Shown: positions 16,513 to 24,953 of the stretch, piece after piece
How positions within the stretch are numbered: position 1 is the stretch's first letter
Layout of the letters: every line of letters begins with the position of its first letter
NCBI GenBank assembly: GCA_019694355.1
Contig: JAIBCB010000001.1
Coordinates: 339,001 to 403,000 of the forward strand
Direction: 5' to 3'
Origin: Pyrinomonadaceae bacterium
GTDB taxonomy: Bacteria; Acidobacteriota; Blastocatellia; Pyrinomonadales; Pyrinomonadaceae
DNA length: 64,000 nt
Notes under the pieces: model-generated
Database searches by the model: none
What the model saw: only the letters and a program-made list of their open reading frames with translations
Told to the model about the DNA's origin: nothing
Translations under genes and position numbers: made by a program

Positions 16513-17808
16513 CTATTCTTCCGATTCCGGCTTAGGTTCTGCCGGCTTTGCGCGGAGTACTTGGATCCGTTTCTCATCCGCCTTTATCACCTCAAGATCG
16601 AGACCGCGAAGCGTTAACTTTTCACCAACCTTTGGGACATACCCAACGTCATGCGTTACGAGGCCGGCGATTGTAGTGAAATCTTCGTCCTCAAGCTCAA
16701 GATCAAAAAGCCGCTCGATCTTATCGATCTCTGTCGATCCGAGCACATCGAAATATCCATTCTCGCCTTCAATGATCTCGATGATCTCTTCGGGCTGGGT
16801 GTCTTCGTCCTCGATCTCGCCAACGATCTCTTCAATGATATCCTCGACGCTGATCAGGCCTGCAACGCCGCCGTACTCATCGATCACGACGGCGATCTGG
16901 GCGTGATTGAGTTGAAGGATCTTCAGAAGTTCGTCCGCTGGTTTCGTCTCAGGCACAAAAAGAGTGGGACGGATCACCTGAGACACGGCCATTTCCTCCA
17001 TTCCTTCGGCCCAGGCATGCAGCAGGTCGCGAACGTAGATCATTCCCTCGATATTGTCGATCGAGTCTCGATACACCGGCAGACGCGAATACTTCTCTTC
17101 GATCATCAGATCGCGAGCTTCTCGTATGGTCGCGTCATTCTGAATAGCGACGATCTCGGTTCGCGGCGTCATTATGTCAGCAGCGATCGTGTCGCTGAAC
17201 TCGATCATCGTTTCGATGAGTTCGCGATCCTTTTCCTCGATGATTCCTTCGGCCTCACCGACCTCGATCAGTGCATTCAGTTCGTCGGCGTTATCATTTT
17301 CATCATTGGGTGAATCCGGCGTGACCGACATCTCAATTTTCGAATCGTCTTTTCCGGTTCGGAACGAGAACGGAGCGGTGATCCACCTGCCAATGGCAAA
17401 AATAGGCCGGACCGCGGGCAGGAGGGAAAGCAGCTTCTTCTCGGTATCGTGCCGGACGATCAGCCTCGGTAAGATCTGGCGGCCAACAACGGCCGCGAGG
17501 GCTCCGAAAATAAAGGCGACAATGAAGGTCGTCCTCTCCGGCAGAGCCTCAAGGAGAATGAGCGTGATAAGAACGATGAACGCAATAAGCGTTATCTGAA
17601 GAAGCGACGAGAGCGTAAATCGGAATCGCGGCCGGTCGTCAAGAATATCTCTCAGCAGCGTGGCCGCCGAATGGTTTTCGGTTGTCTCGATGTCCGACAC
17701 GAGACGGCGCAGGGCAACATCGGAAAGGTAAGCAAACGCAAGATCTATCGTCGCCAGAAAGACGAGCAAGAGCAGTAAAAAGGCGGCGATGGCTATCTGA
17801 AGTTCCAT
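16513..17808 (-). CDS. CNNM/CorC-type membrane protein with CBS domains
   Basis: This protein of about 431 residues has an N-terminal DUF21-like membrane region with three or four hydrophobic segments (IAIAAFLLLLLVFLATIDLAF and LITLILLEALP among them). A CBS pair follows, starting near DIMTPRTEIVAIQND, with SRLPVYRDSIDNIEGMIYVRDLL as the first clear CBS block. A C-terminal transporter-associated domain (VLGSTEIDKIERLFDLELED) ends the protein. This layout is the 'hemolysin'-like magnesium/cobalt transport family, usually involved in metal ion export or tolerance. A TTG at 17820 is also in frame, but the ATG at 17806-17808 lies just past the zwf stop. It is probably co-transcribed with zwf. Confidence 0.85.
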   Translation of the reverse strand: MELQIAIAAFLLLLLVFLATIDLAFAYLSDVALRRLVSDIETTENHSAATLLRDILDDRPRFRFTLSSLLQITLIAFIVLITLILLEALPERTTFIVAFIFGALAAVVGRQILPRLIVRHDTEKKLLSLLPAVRPIFAIGRWITAPFSFRTGKDDSKIEMSVTPDSPNDENDNADELNALIEVGEAEGIIEEKDRELIETMIEFSDTIAADIMTPRTEIVAIQNDATIREARDLMIEEKYSRLPVYRDSIDNIEGMIYVRDLLHAWAEGMEEMAVSQVIRPTLFVPETKPADELLKILQLNHAQIAVVIDEYGGVAGLISVEDIIEEIVGEIEDEDTQPEEIIEIIEGENGYFDVLGSTEIDKIERLFDLELEDEDFTTIAGLVTHDVGYVPKVGEKLTLRGLDLEVIKADEKRIQVLRAKPAEPKPESEE

Positions 17809-17809
17809 G

Positions 17810-19321
17810 CTACTCGACAATATTTTTCCACTCGCGGCCGTCGTCTGTCAGAAGCTTGTCCGAATCAGCGGGCCCCCAAGAGCCCGAGGCATAATTCGGA
17901 AAGCCGCGAGGCGGTATTGCCTGCCATACGTCCAGGATCGGTGTTACGACGCTCCAGGCGGCCTCGACCATATCCGCACGCTGGAAGAGCGTTGCGTCAC
18001 CGATCATGCAATCGTAGAGAAGACGTTCATATCCGGTCGCGATCTGTTCTCCGAAATGTTCTACATAGTTGAAATCCATATCGACGGCGCCGACGTTTAC
18101 GACCGGGCCCGGAATCTTTGCACCAAAATGGAGCGTGAGCCCTTCGTCGGGCTGAATGTGGATGACCAGGCGATTCGTCGTAAGCTTTTCGACGGGCGTA
18201 TCCCTAAATAGGACGAACGGAGCCGCCTTGAACTGAATGACAATGCTCGAATGTCGTGCCTTCATCCGCTTGCCCGTACGCAGGTAGAATGGCACGCCGG
18301 CCCAACGCCAATTATCGATCGAGAGCTTCAGAGCGGCGAAGGTCTCCGTATTAGAGCTTGGCGAGACGTTCGGTTCATCGCGATATGCGGGAACGGCCTT
18401 GTTGTCGATCGTGCCGGCGTCGTATTGACCTCTGACCGCACGTCTGAGCACGTCCTCGTCAGTGAATTGCTGTATTGCGTGAAGGATCTTGGCCTGTTCG
18501 TCGCGAACCGCGTGAGCCTCGAACGAGACTGGCGGCTCCATTGCCGTCAGGGTCGTAAGCTGGAAAAGGTGATTCGGGATCATATCCCGCAGAGCTCCCG
18601 CCGAATCGTAATAGCCGCCGCGTTGCTCGACACCCAAAGTCTCTGCTACGGTGATCTGGACGTGGTCGATGTAGTTGCGATTCCAGATCGGTTCAAAGAT
18701 CGAGTTGCCAAAGCGAAAGACCAAGATGTTCTGGACGGTTTCCTTGCCCAAATAATGATCGATGCGATAGATCTGGTCTTCCTTAATGAGCTTTGTTAAG
18801 GAAGCGTTAAGTTTCTTTGCGGACTCCAGATCGCGTCCGAACGGCTTTTCATAGATAAACCGCCGCCAGTTGCCATTCTCTTCCTTGCCGAGACCATTCT
18901 TTACGACCTTTTGTGTGACGGTCGCAAAAAGCTGCGGCGGCGTCGCGAGATAGAAGAAGTAGTCCTCAGGGATCTGATGTTGTGTGGTCACATCCCCAAG
19001 AAGTTCCTTAAGATCGCCGAAGAGCTTCTTATCGTCATCGAAATCTCCGCCCGTGTAGTAGGCACGCTCTTCGAACCACGAAAGAAGCTTCTCATCAGGA
19101 GCCTGCGGCAGAAATGTCTGTAGATCATCAACGAGCATCTTTCGAAACTCGTCCGTCGTCATCTCCTGGCGGCCGACGCCGACGATCGCAAACTTATGCG
19201 GAAGAAAATCACCTTTGGCCAAATTATAAAGGGCAGGGAGCAATTTCCGTTTTGTAAGGTCTCCGGTCGAACCGAAGATGACCATCACGCACGGAGCAGC
19301 AACTTTGGTCGTTTTTGTCAT
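17810..19321 (-). CDS. zwf: Glucose-6-phosphate 1-dehydrogenase
   Basis: This 503-residue enzyme oxidises glucose 6-phosphate to 6-phosphogluconolactone and makes NADPH, the entry to the oxidative pentose phosphate pathway. The Rossmann start [20 protein letters not shown], the active-site [12 protein letters not shown] and the [13 protein letters not shown] block are all present. The frame is open further upstream, but the extra 25 residues lack family similarity, so the ATG at 19319-19321 is preferred. 6-phosphogluconolactonase and 6-phosphogluconate dehydrogenase genes are not nearby. It is followed after three bases by the CBS-domain membrane protein gene. Confidence 0.94.
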   Translation of the reverse strand: MTKTTKVAAPCVMVIFGSTGDLTKRKLLPALYNLAKGDFLPHKFAIVGVGRQEMTTDEFRKMLVDDLQTFLPQAPDEKLLSWFEERAYYTGGDFDDDKKLFGDLKELLGDVTTQHQIPEDYFFYLATPPQLFATVTQKVVKNGLGKEENGNWRRFIYEKPFGRDLESAKKLNASLTKLIKEDQIYRIDHYLGKETVQNILVFRFGNSIFEPIWNRNYIDHVQITVAETLGVEQRGGYYDSAGALRDMIPNHLFQLTTLTAMEPPVSFEAHAVRDEQAKILHAIQQFTDEDVLRRAVRGQYDAGTIDNKAVPAYRDEPNVSPSSNTETFAALKLSIDNWRWAGVPFYLRTGKRMKARHSSIVIQFKAAPFVLFRDTPVEKLTTNRLVIHIQPDEGLTLHFGAKIPGPVVNVGAVDMDFNYVEHFGEQIATGYERLLYDCMIGDATLFQRADMVEAAWSVVTPILDVWQAIPPRGFPNYASGSWGPADSDKLLTDDGREWKNIVE

Positions 19322-19447
19322 AGGGCGTTGAGATAACAGATTATCATATCGAGCGGTCGGCGATGGAACTGCGAGCGGACAACCGAGCAACCGCACTCCT
19401 CGATCCTGCGGCCGCTGCCGGCACGTCCCTCGAGCCTGGGTGTGTCA

Positions 19448-19475
19448 GTCAGAACCGCCTGCGTCAGCGGGCGGT
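19448..19475. repeat. Solo REP-like palindrome
   Basis: GTCAGAACC is followed by a hairpin with arms ACCGCCTGC and GCGGGCGGT around a GTCA loop. The design and the GTCAGAACC flank are the same as the arms of the insertion inside ybeY (20623-20705), so they belong to one family. Confidence 0.7.
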
Positions 19476-19813
19476 CAGCATTGCCGCAGGCCCGCCCGAT
19501 AGTAAGGGCGTAACACTCAACGCAGCTTCCGGACGAATTGCCACGGCATTTATGCCGTGGGACAAGTCTCTCAACCAAGATCCTGGAGGCGGCTTGCCGC
19601 CGACAATGACCGTCTTTTGTCCCAGCGAAGACGCTCGTGGGACAGCTCTTGGGACAAATAAGTGATGTGTTATCAGTCACTTACGCCATTTGTCCCAGAA
19701 TTTCGCAAAAAAAAATAGACCACATTGTCCATTCTCAATTCTCCGTTTTCAGTTCTCTTAGAGGCGGCTCGCCGCCGACAAGACCTAGACCATCTTCCGG
19801 GCTTGCCCCTTGG

Positions 19814-19843
19814 CAGTGCGGTCGGGCTTGCCCGACCGCACTG
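19814..19843. repeat. Perfect 30-base hairpin
   Basis: Arms CAGTGCGGTCGGGC (19814-19827) and its exact complement (19830-19843) are separated by TT. A shortened copy of the same unit occurs at about 38525-38549. There is no T tract, so it is a repeat element and not a terminator. Confidence 0.75.
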
Positions 19844-20240
19844 CAATGCGGCAAGCCGCAAGAACGACCGATTGGCCACGAATGCACGAATCGAAAGCCT
19901 ATCAATCCCAAATCTTAGATCTGAAATCTGAAATTCGAGATGTAAACCTCTGCGGCCTTTGCGAGGTTTCGCTTCGCGACCTTTGCGTTTCAAAAAAGAT
20001 CGTAAACGCAAAGAACGCAAAGGGGACGCAAAGTTCGCAAAGGAAGAAGCCACTTGCTTCACGGGCTTGCCCTTTCGTAGTGCGGTCGGGGTTCGTGGGT
20101 CAGAGATCTGCGGCAAGCCGCAAAGACCTAAGACCAACGAACAATGAACCACGAGCCACGAACAACTTTGTCAAAGACCAAACGGCCGGCTCGACAGTGT
20201 TGTCATCATAGCGAACCGGCGCGCCTGTTTGAAGCACAAA

Positions 20241-20308
20241 CCGCACAAAATGTATCAAAGTGCACAAAATGAACATTCCGCACAAAACGTATCAAAGTGT
20301 ACAATTTG
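20241..20308. repeat. Two direct 31-base repeats
   Basis: CCGCACAAAATGTATCAAAG begins at 20241 and a near copy (one difference in those 20 bases) begins at 20278, giving a 37-base period. Each continues with GTGCACAAAATG or GTGTACAATTTG. They overlap the start of the small ORF at 20269. They could be operator sites or a simple duplication. Confidence 0.6.
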
Positions 20309-20412
20309 CACGACTGGCAAAGGATGTGCATCGCGACGGGAAGCCAAGGCGAGTGGTTTTACGTTCTGGAAAGGTTGGAGCTTGGGTAACGCTCTCGCAG
20401 CGGCTTAGCTAG
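20269..20412 (+). CDS. Possible small protein (47 residues), unknown
   Basis: An ATG at 20269 opens a 47-codon frame ending at the TAG at 20410-20412, just before the convergent ybeY stop. The predicted protein is basic, with LAKDVHRDGKPRR in the middle and VGAWVTLSQRLS at the end. Its composition is less repetitive than the neighbouring repeat region. No clear ribosome binding site is visible, and the start lies within a direct repeat. It could be a remnant of a longer gene or a chance frame. I do not recognise a family. Confidence 0.25.
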   Translation: MNIPHKTYQSVQFARLAKDVHRDGKPRRVVLRSGKVGAWVTLSQRLS

Positions 20413-20418
20413 CACCGC

Positions 20419-20925
20419 CTAGATGCCAAGTTTGTCGCGGAGTTCGAGTTCGCGGGCATTCATTTCACCGTCATCGGTCTCGTGGTCGTAACCGCAGAGA
20501 TGCAAAACACCGTGGAGAATAAGCTGCTTGATCTCGCCTTCGAGGGAGAGGCCATTCTCGGCGGCCTGCTTTTGAGCTTGTTGAGCAGAGATGACGATGT
20601 CTCCGAGGAAATTGGCGGGCCAGTCAGAACCGTCTGCGGTAGCGGGCGGTTGAATATTGTCAATTTGCTGGGATAAACCACCCGCAACGGCGGGTGGTTC
20701 TGACCAAGGGAAGGAGAGCACGTCGGTTGTCCCGTCTTTGCCGCGAAATATCTTGTTGAGCTGCCGCATTCGATCGTCGGAGATAAAGGCGACCGAGAGC
20801 GTCTTGTTTTCGGCTTCGTTTACTGATCGAGAAAGTTCGGCCACGAATTCACGGATCGGGGCGAGATTGAGCTTGATCTTGCGCTGTGCATTTACGATGT
20901 CGATCATGTTCGCGGAGGCGTGCAT
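20419..20925 (-). CDS. ybeY: Endoribonuclease YbeY (rRNA maturation factor) with an in-frame palindromic insertion
   Basis: YbeY is a zinc-dependent endoribonuclease needed for 16S rRNA 3' processing and ribosome quality control. The catalytic motif HGVLHLCGYDH is intact near residues 135-145, and GTTDVLSFPW and FLGDIVIS flank the central sheet. Between these two blocks this protein has about 27 extra residues (EPPAVAGGLSQQ... to ...PPATADGSD) encoded by a REP-like inverted pair. The ATG at 20925 (after a GTG) or the internal ATG at 20907 (MIDIVNAQRK) may be the start; the latter matches typical YbeY length best. It follows phoH by 11 bases, the usual phoH-ybeY pairing. Confidence 0.92.
   Translation of the reverse strand: MHASANMIDIVNAQRKIKLNLAPIREFVAELSRSVNEAENKTLSVAFISDDRMRQLNKIFRGKDGTTDVLSFPWSEPPAVAGGLSQQIDNIQPPATADGSDWPANFLGDIVISAQQAQKQAAENGLSLEGEIKQLILHGVLHLCGYDHETDDGEMNARELELRDKLGI
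20623..20705. repeat. REPIN-like element inserted in ybeY
   Basis: The 83-base segment has perfect 9-base terminal inverted repeats (GTCAGAACC at 20623 and GGTTCTGAC ending at 20705). Each end is itself a hairpin: ACCGTCTGC with GCGGGCGGT on the left, ACCACCCGC with GGCGGGTGGT on the right. The spacer is AT-richer. Two inverted REP hairpins with a short spacer is the architecture of REPINs. A solo arm lies at 19448-19475. It stays in frame within ybeY and adds a proline/alanine/glycine-rich loop. Confidence 0.8.
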
Positions 20926-20939
20926 CACGATAGGCGAGC

Positions 20940-21902
20940 TTACTCAGATGGCTCGGTTGAATGCTGCTCGTATGCCTTGACGATCAGTTGGACGAGTTTG
21001 TGGCGGACGACGTCCTTTTCCGAAAAATAGACGAACTCGATCATGTCGATATCGTCGAGAACACGTTGGGCTTCGCGCAGACCGCTTTTCTGTCCACGCG
21101 GCAGATCGATCTGTGTGATGTCGCCGGTAACGACAGCTTTCGAACCGAATCCGATACGCGTCAGGAACATCTTCATCTGTTCGTTGGTCGTGTTCTGGGC
21201 TTCGTCAAGGATGATGAAAGCGTCAGAGAGCGTGCGTCCGCGCATAAAGGCGAGCGGCGCGATCTCGATGATGCGTTTTTCGAGCATTTTCGTGACCTTT
21301 TCCGCATCAACCAGATCAAAAAGAGCGTCGTAGAGCGGCCGCAAATATGGATCGACCTTGTCCTGCAGGTCGCCGGGAAGGAACCCGAGGCGTTCGCCCG
21401 CCTCGACCGCAGGACGGGTCAAAATGATGCGGCTGACCTGCTTTTTGAACAAGGCGTCCACGGCCATTGCGACCGCGAGGAAGCTCTTGCCCGTGCCCGC
21501 AACGCCGATTCCGAAAACGAGATCGTTCTTTGCTATGGATTCGAGATATTTTCGTTGATTCGCGGTCTTTGGTGCGACCGTCTTCTTTCCTGAAGGATTG
21601 AATCTCGCTTTCTGGAAATGATCTTTCAGGCTGTAGGCGCGGTCTTCGGCGATCTGCTTGAACGCATCTCGCAGTTCCTTGTCGCTGAATGCGGCACCGT
21701 CGCTGAAGATATCGCCGAAATCGCTCAATATCTGGTCGACCGTTGCGATGTCGTCCGGTTCGCCGTCGATAAGAAGCTCGTTTCCGCGAATGCCGATACG
21801 AACATCGAGCAGTGATTCAAGGAACTTGATGTTCTGGTCCTGGACGCCAAATAGGGTGTTGAGGCCTTGAGCGGGAAGTTCGAGTTTGCGTGTGTCAGTC
21901 AA
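20940..21902 (-). CDS. PhoH-like ATPase
   Basis: This 320-residue P-loop ATPase is of the PhoH family, RNA-helicase-like proteins often linked to RNA metabolism. It has an N-terminal KH-like region ([20 protein letters not shown]), then Walker [39 protein letters not shown], and the Walker B segment [12 protein letters not shown]. Length fits. The reading frame opens with a TTG at 21900-21902; no ATG is available before the conserved region. It is the upstream partner of ybeY, 11 bases away, a pairing that recurs in many bacteria. Confidence 0.92.
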   Translation of the reverse strand: MTDTRKLELPAQGLNTLFGVQDQNIKFLESLLDVRIGIRGNELLIDGEPDDIATVDQILSDFGDIFSDGAAFSDKELRDAFKQIAEDRAYSLKDHFQKARFNPSGKKTVAPKTANQRKYLESIAKNDLVFGIGVAGTGKSFLAVAMAVDALFKKQVSRIILTRPAVEAGERLGFLPGDLQDKVDPYLRPLYDALFDLVDAEKVTKMLEKRIIEIAPLAFMRGRTLSDAFIILDEAQNTTNEQMKMFLTRIGFGSKAVVTGDITQIDLPRGQKSGLREAQRVLDDIDMIEFVYFSEKDVVRHKLVQLIVKAYEQHSTEPSE

Positions 21903-22046
21903 ATTTGGTCTGTCTTGCGGCCGATCCTGCAGCGGCCAAGGATGTTGCTTTCAGGCTACTAGAAACTGCATTTTACGTCAATCGTGGGTCGTCCAAAAGG
22001 CCACTCGCCCATCACTTGTAAAAGTCGTTAATTCAGGCGCTCGTCT

Positions 22047-22075
22047 TTGCCAGGTAATTGCGGCTGTGCTATTCT
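22047..22075 (+). promoter_or_regulatory. Predicted sigma-70 promoter for atpD-atpC
   Basis: TTGCCA (22047-22052), 17 bases, then TATTCT (22070-22075) preceded by TGC, an extended -10. It lies about 55 bases before the atpD start. A GAGGAG sequence sits about 15 bases upstream of the ATG. Confidence 0.55.
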
Positions 22076-22112
22076 AACTCCTTTGTAAATTTATTGATTT
22101 TCTCAATTTTAG

Positions 22113-23642
<1,530 letters not shown>

Positions 23643-23719
23643 GAAACATGATCAGGGTTCAGGGTGGAGTAGGAGATCGTTCGACTCTGCCTTGAACCTC
23701 GAGCGACAAAGCTTGAACA

Positions 23720-24124
23720 ATGCTAAAACTTGAGATCGTAACACCTGAAAAGAGGGTCTTTGACGGCGATGTCGAATCGGTGACCGTGCCGACGGCGAGC
23801 GGGGAAGCAGGGATCTTTCCAAACCACGCGCCGTTGGTTTCGGCCCTGAAGCCGGGAGTCCTCAGCTATTCGCAGAAGGGCGGAGCCGATAAGTTGGCCG
23901 TCTCCGGAGGGTTTGTCGAGGTCAGGGGAAATAGAGTTTCGGTGCTGGCTGATACTGCCGAAACGGCGGACGACGTAGATCTGGACTCGGCACGCGGTGA
24001 ACGAGATGCGGCTGAAAAGGCCCTGGCGGCCGCGTCGTCAGCCTCGATCGAGGAGAATGAGCCATTGCGGAAAAAGCTTGAGTCCGCAAACGCCCGCATC
24101 GCTATCGCGGGAGGCGGTAAGTAA
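23720..24124 (+). CDS. atpC: ATP synthase F1 subunit epsilon
   Basis: This 134-residue protein is the epsilon subunit, which couples rotation to the rotor and can inhibit ATP hydrolysis. The N-terminal beta sandwich reads LEIVTPEKRVFDGDVESVTVPTASGEAGIFPNHAPLVSALKPG, and VSGGFVEVRGNRVSVLADTAE follows. The C-terminal helical hairpin is alanine- and glutamate-rich. It follows atpD in the usual order. An intrinsic terminator lies about 30 bases after the stop. Confidence 0.95.
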   Translation: MLKLEIVTPEKRVFDGDVESVTVPTASGEAGIFPNHAPLVSALKPGVLSYSQKGGADKLAVSGGFVEVRGNRVSVLADTAETADDVDLDSARGERDAAEKALAAASSASIEENEPLRKKLESANARIAIAGGGK

Positions 24125-24156
24125 GCAAAATGCGTAACGCACTCTTGATCAAAACG

Positions 24157-24186
24157 GCCCTTGTCGCATGGCGATAGGGGCTTTTT
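24157..24186 (+). terminator. Intrinsic terminator after atpC
   Basis: Stem GCCCTTGTCGC (24157-24167) pairs with GCGATAGGGGC (24171-24181) with two weak pairs, a three-base loop and five Ts. Confidence 0.8.
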
Positions 24187-24259
24187 CGTGCGCTAAGATC
24201 ATTCAAGGCAGCTGCAAACTCGTGGAATCACGGTCTTTTTGCTGAACTGACGCATCGGG

Positions 24260-24315
24260 TTGACATCGTCGAGTCAAGACGGTAATTTATCTTATTGAAA
24301 ACGATTTTCATTTGC
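24260..24315 (+). promoter_or_regulatory. Promoter and Fur-box-like site before the heme oxygenase gene
   Basis: A perfect -35 hexamer TTGACA (24260-24265) is followed, 17 bases later, by a weak -10 (TAATTT at 24283-24288). Just downstream, GAAAACGATTTTC (24297-24309) is a near-perfect inverted repeat with AT-rich flanks (TTGAAAACGATTTTCATTT), resembling a Fur box. It lies right before the ATG at 24324. A repressor there would block the promoter when iron is plentiful, which suits the downstream genes. Confidence 0.5.
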
Positions 24316-24323
24316 AATAAAAT

Positions 24324-24902
24324 ATGATCCTTCAAAGATTAAAGGAAGAGACACGAGTCCAGCACGAAGAGGTCGAGGCCGCCGTCGATGTCATGAACCA
24401 AATGTTTGATATTGCCGACTATCGACGGCTTATATCAAAGTTTTGGAGTTTTTATTCTGCATACGAACCGGAACTCCCGCTACAGGCGTTGAGCGATGCT
24501 GGCTTTGACTACTCTGAGAGAATCAAACTCCCACTTCTTGAGTCGGATGCGAGAGTCCTCGGGCTTGAATTCCAAGCAGTTGCTCTCCCTCTTCCGGATC
24601 TTTCATCCGTTGCGAAGGCTTTCGGGAGTCTTTACGTGATCGAAGGCTCGACCCTTGGCGGCCAGGTCATCTCGCGGCATCTAAAGCAGCACCTCGGCCT
24701 TACCCCTGAGAACGGTGGGGCCTTTTATTTCGGTTATGGCCAAGCGACAGGGCCGATGTGGAAAGCGTTCGGCGAGAGTCTGACGAGATTTTCATTGACG
24801 GCCAACGCCGACGACGAGATCGTTGAAGCGGCGAGGGCTACATTTGCATGCATTACGAGTTGGGTCGGCCGAAAGTCTTCGGCTGCTCCGACCAGTATCT
24901 AA
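24324..24902 (+). CDS. Heme oxygenase (biliverdin-producing, BphO-like)
   Basis: This 192-residue protein belongs to the heme oxygenase superfamily that opens heme to biliverdin, carbon monoxide and iron. The N-terminal helix has TRVQHEEVEAA; His14 fits the proximal heme ligand. GSLYVIEGSTLGGQVISRHL is the distal helix with its glycine-rich kink. Bacterial homologues often pair with bacteriophytochromes, but no phytochrome is here. The next gene is a TonB-dependent receptor 51 bases downstream and the leader has a Fur-box-like site, so iron recovery from heme is the more likely role. Confidence 0.87.
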   Translation: MILQRLKEETRVQHEEVEAAVDVMNQMFDIADYRRLISKFWSFYSAYEPELPLQALSDAGFDYSERIKLPLLESDARVLGLEFQAVALPLPDLSSVAKAFGSLYVIEGSTLGGQVISRHLKQHLGLTPENGGAFYFGYGQATGPMWKAFGESLTRFSLTANADDEIVEAARATFACITSWVGRKSSAAPTSI

Positions 24903-24953
24903 AACCCAAACTTCCCGTGAACATTTAGATCGCGGATATACGAATTAATAAAT

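Larger units (their letters stand above)
19322..20268. repeat. Repeat-rich intergenic region between zwf and ybeY
   Basis: About 950 bases with no convincing gene. It is built of short palindromes and duplicated phrases: GTCAGAACC followed by a REP-like hairpin (19448-19475), GAGGCGGCTTGCCGCCGACA-type units near 19588 and 19760, several GGGACA and TTGTCCCA words (19560-19690), a perfect 30-base hairpin (19814-19843), GCGGCAAGCCGC, and CGCAAAGAACGCAAAGG-type units around 20000-20040. Several of the same phrases recur at 38467-38890, so they are dispersed repeats. The open frames across it are low-complexity products of the repeats. Confidence 0.75.
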
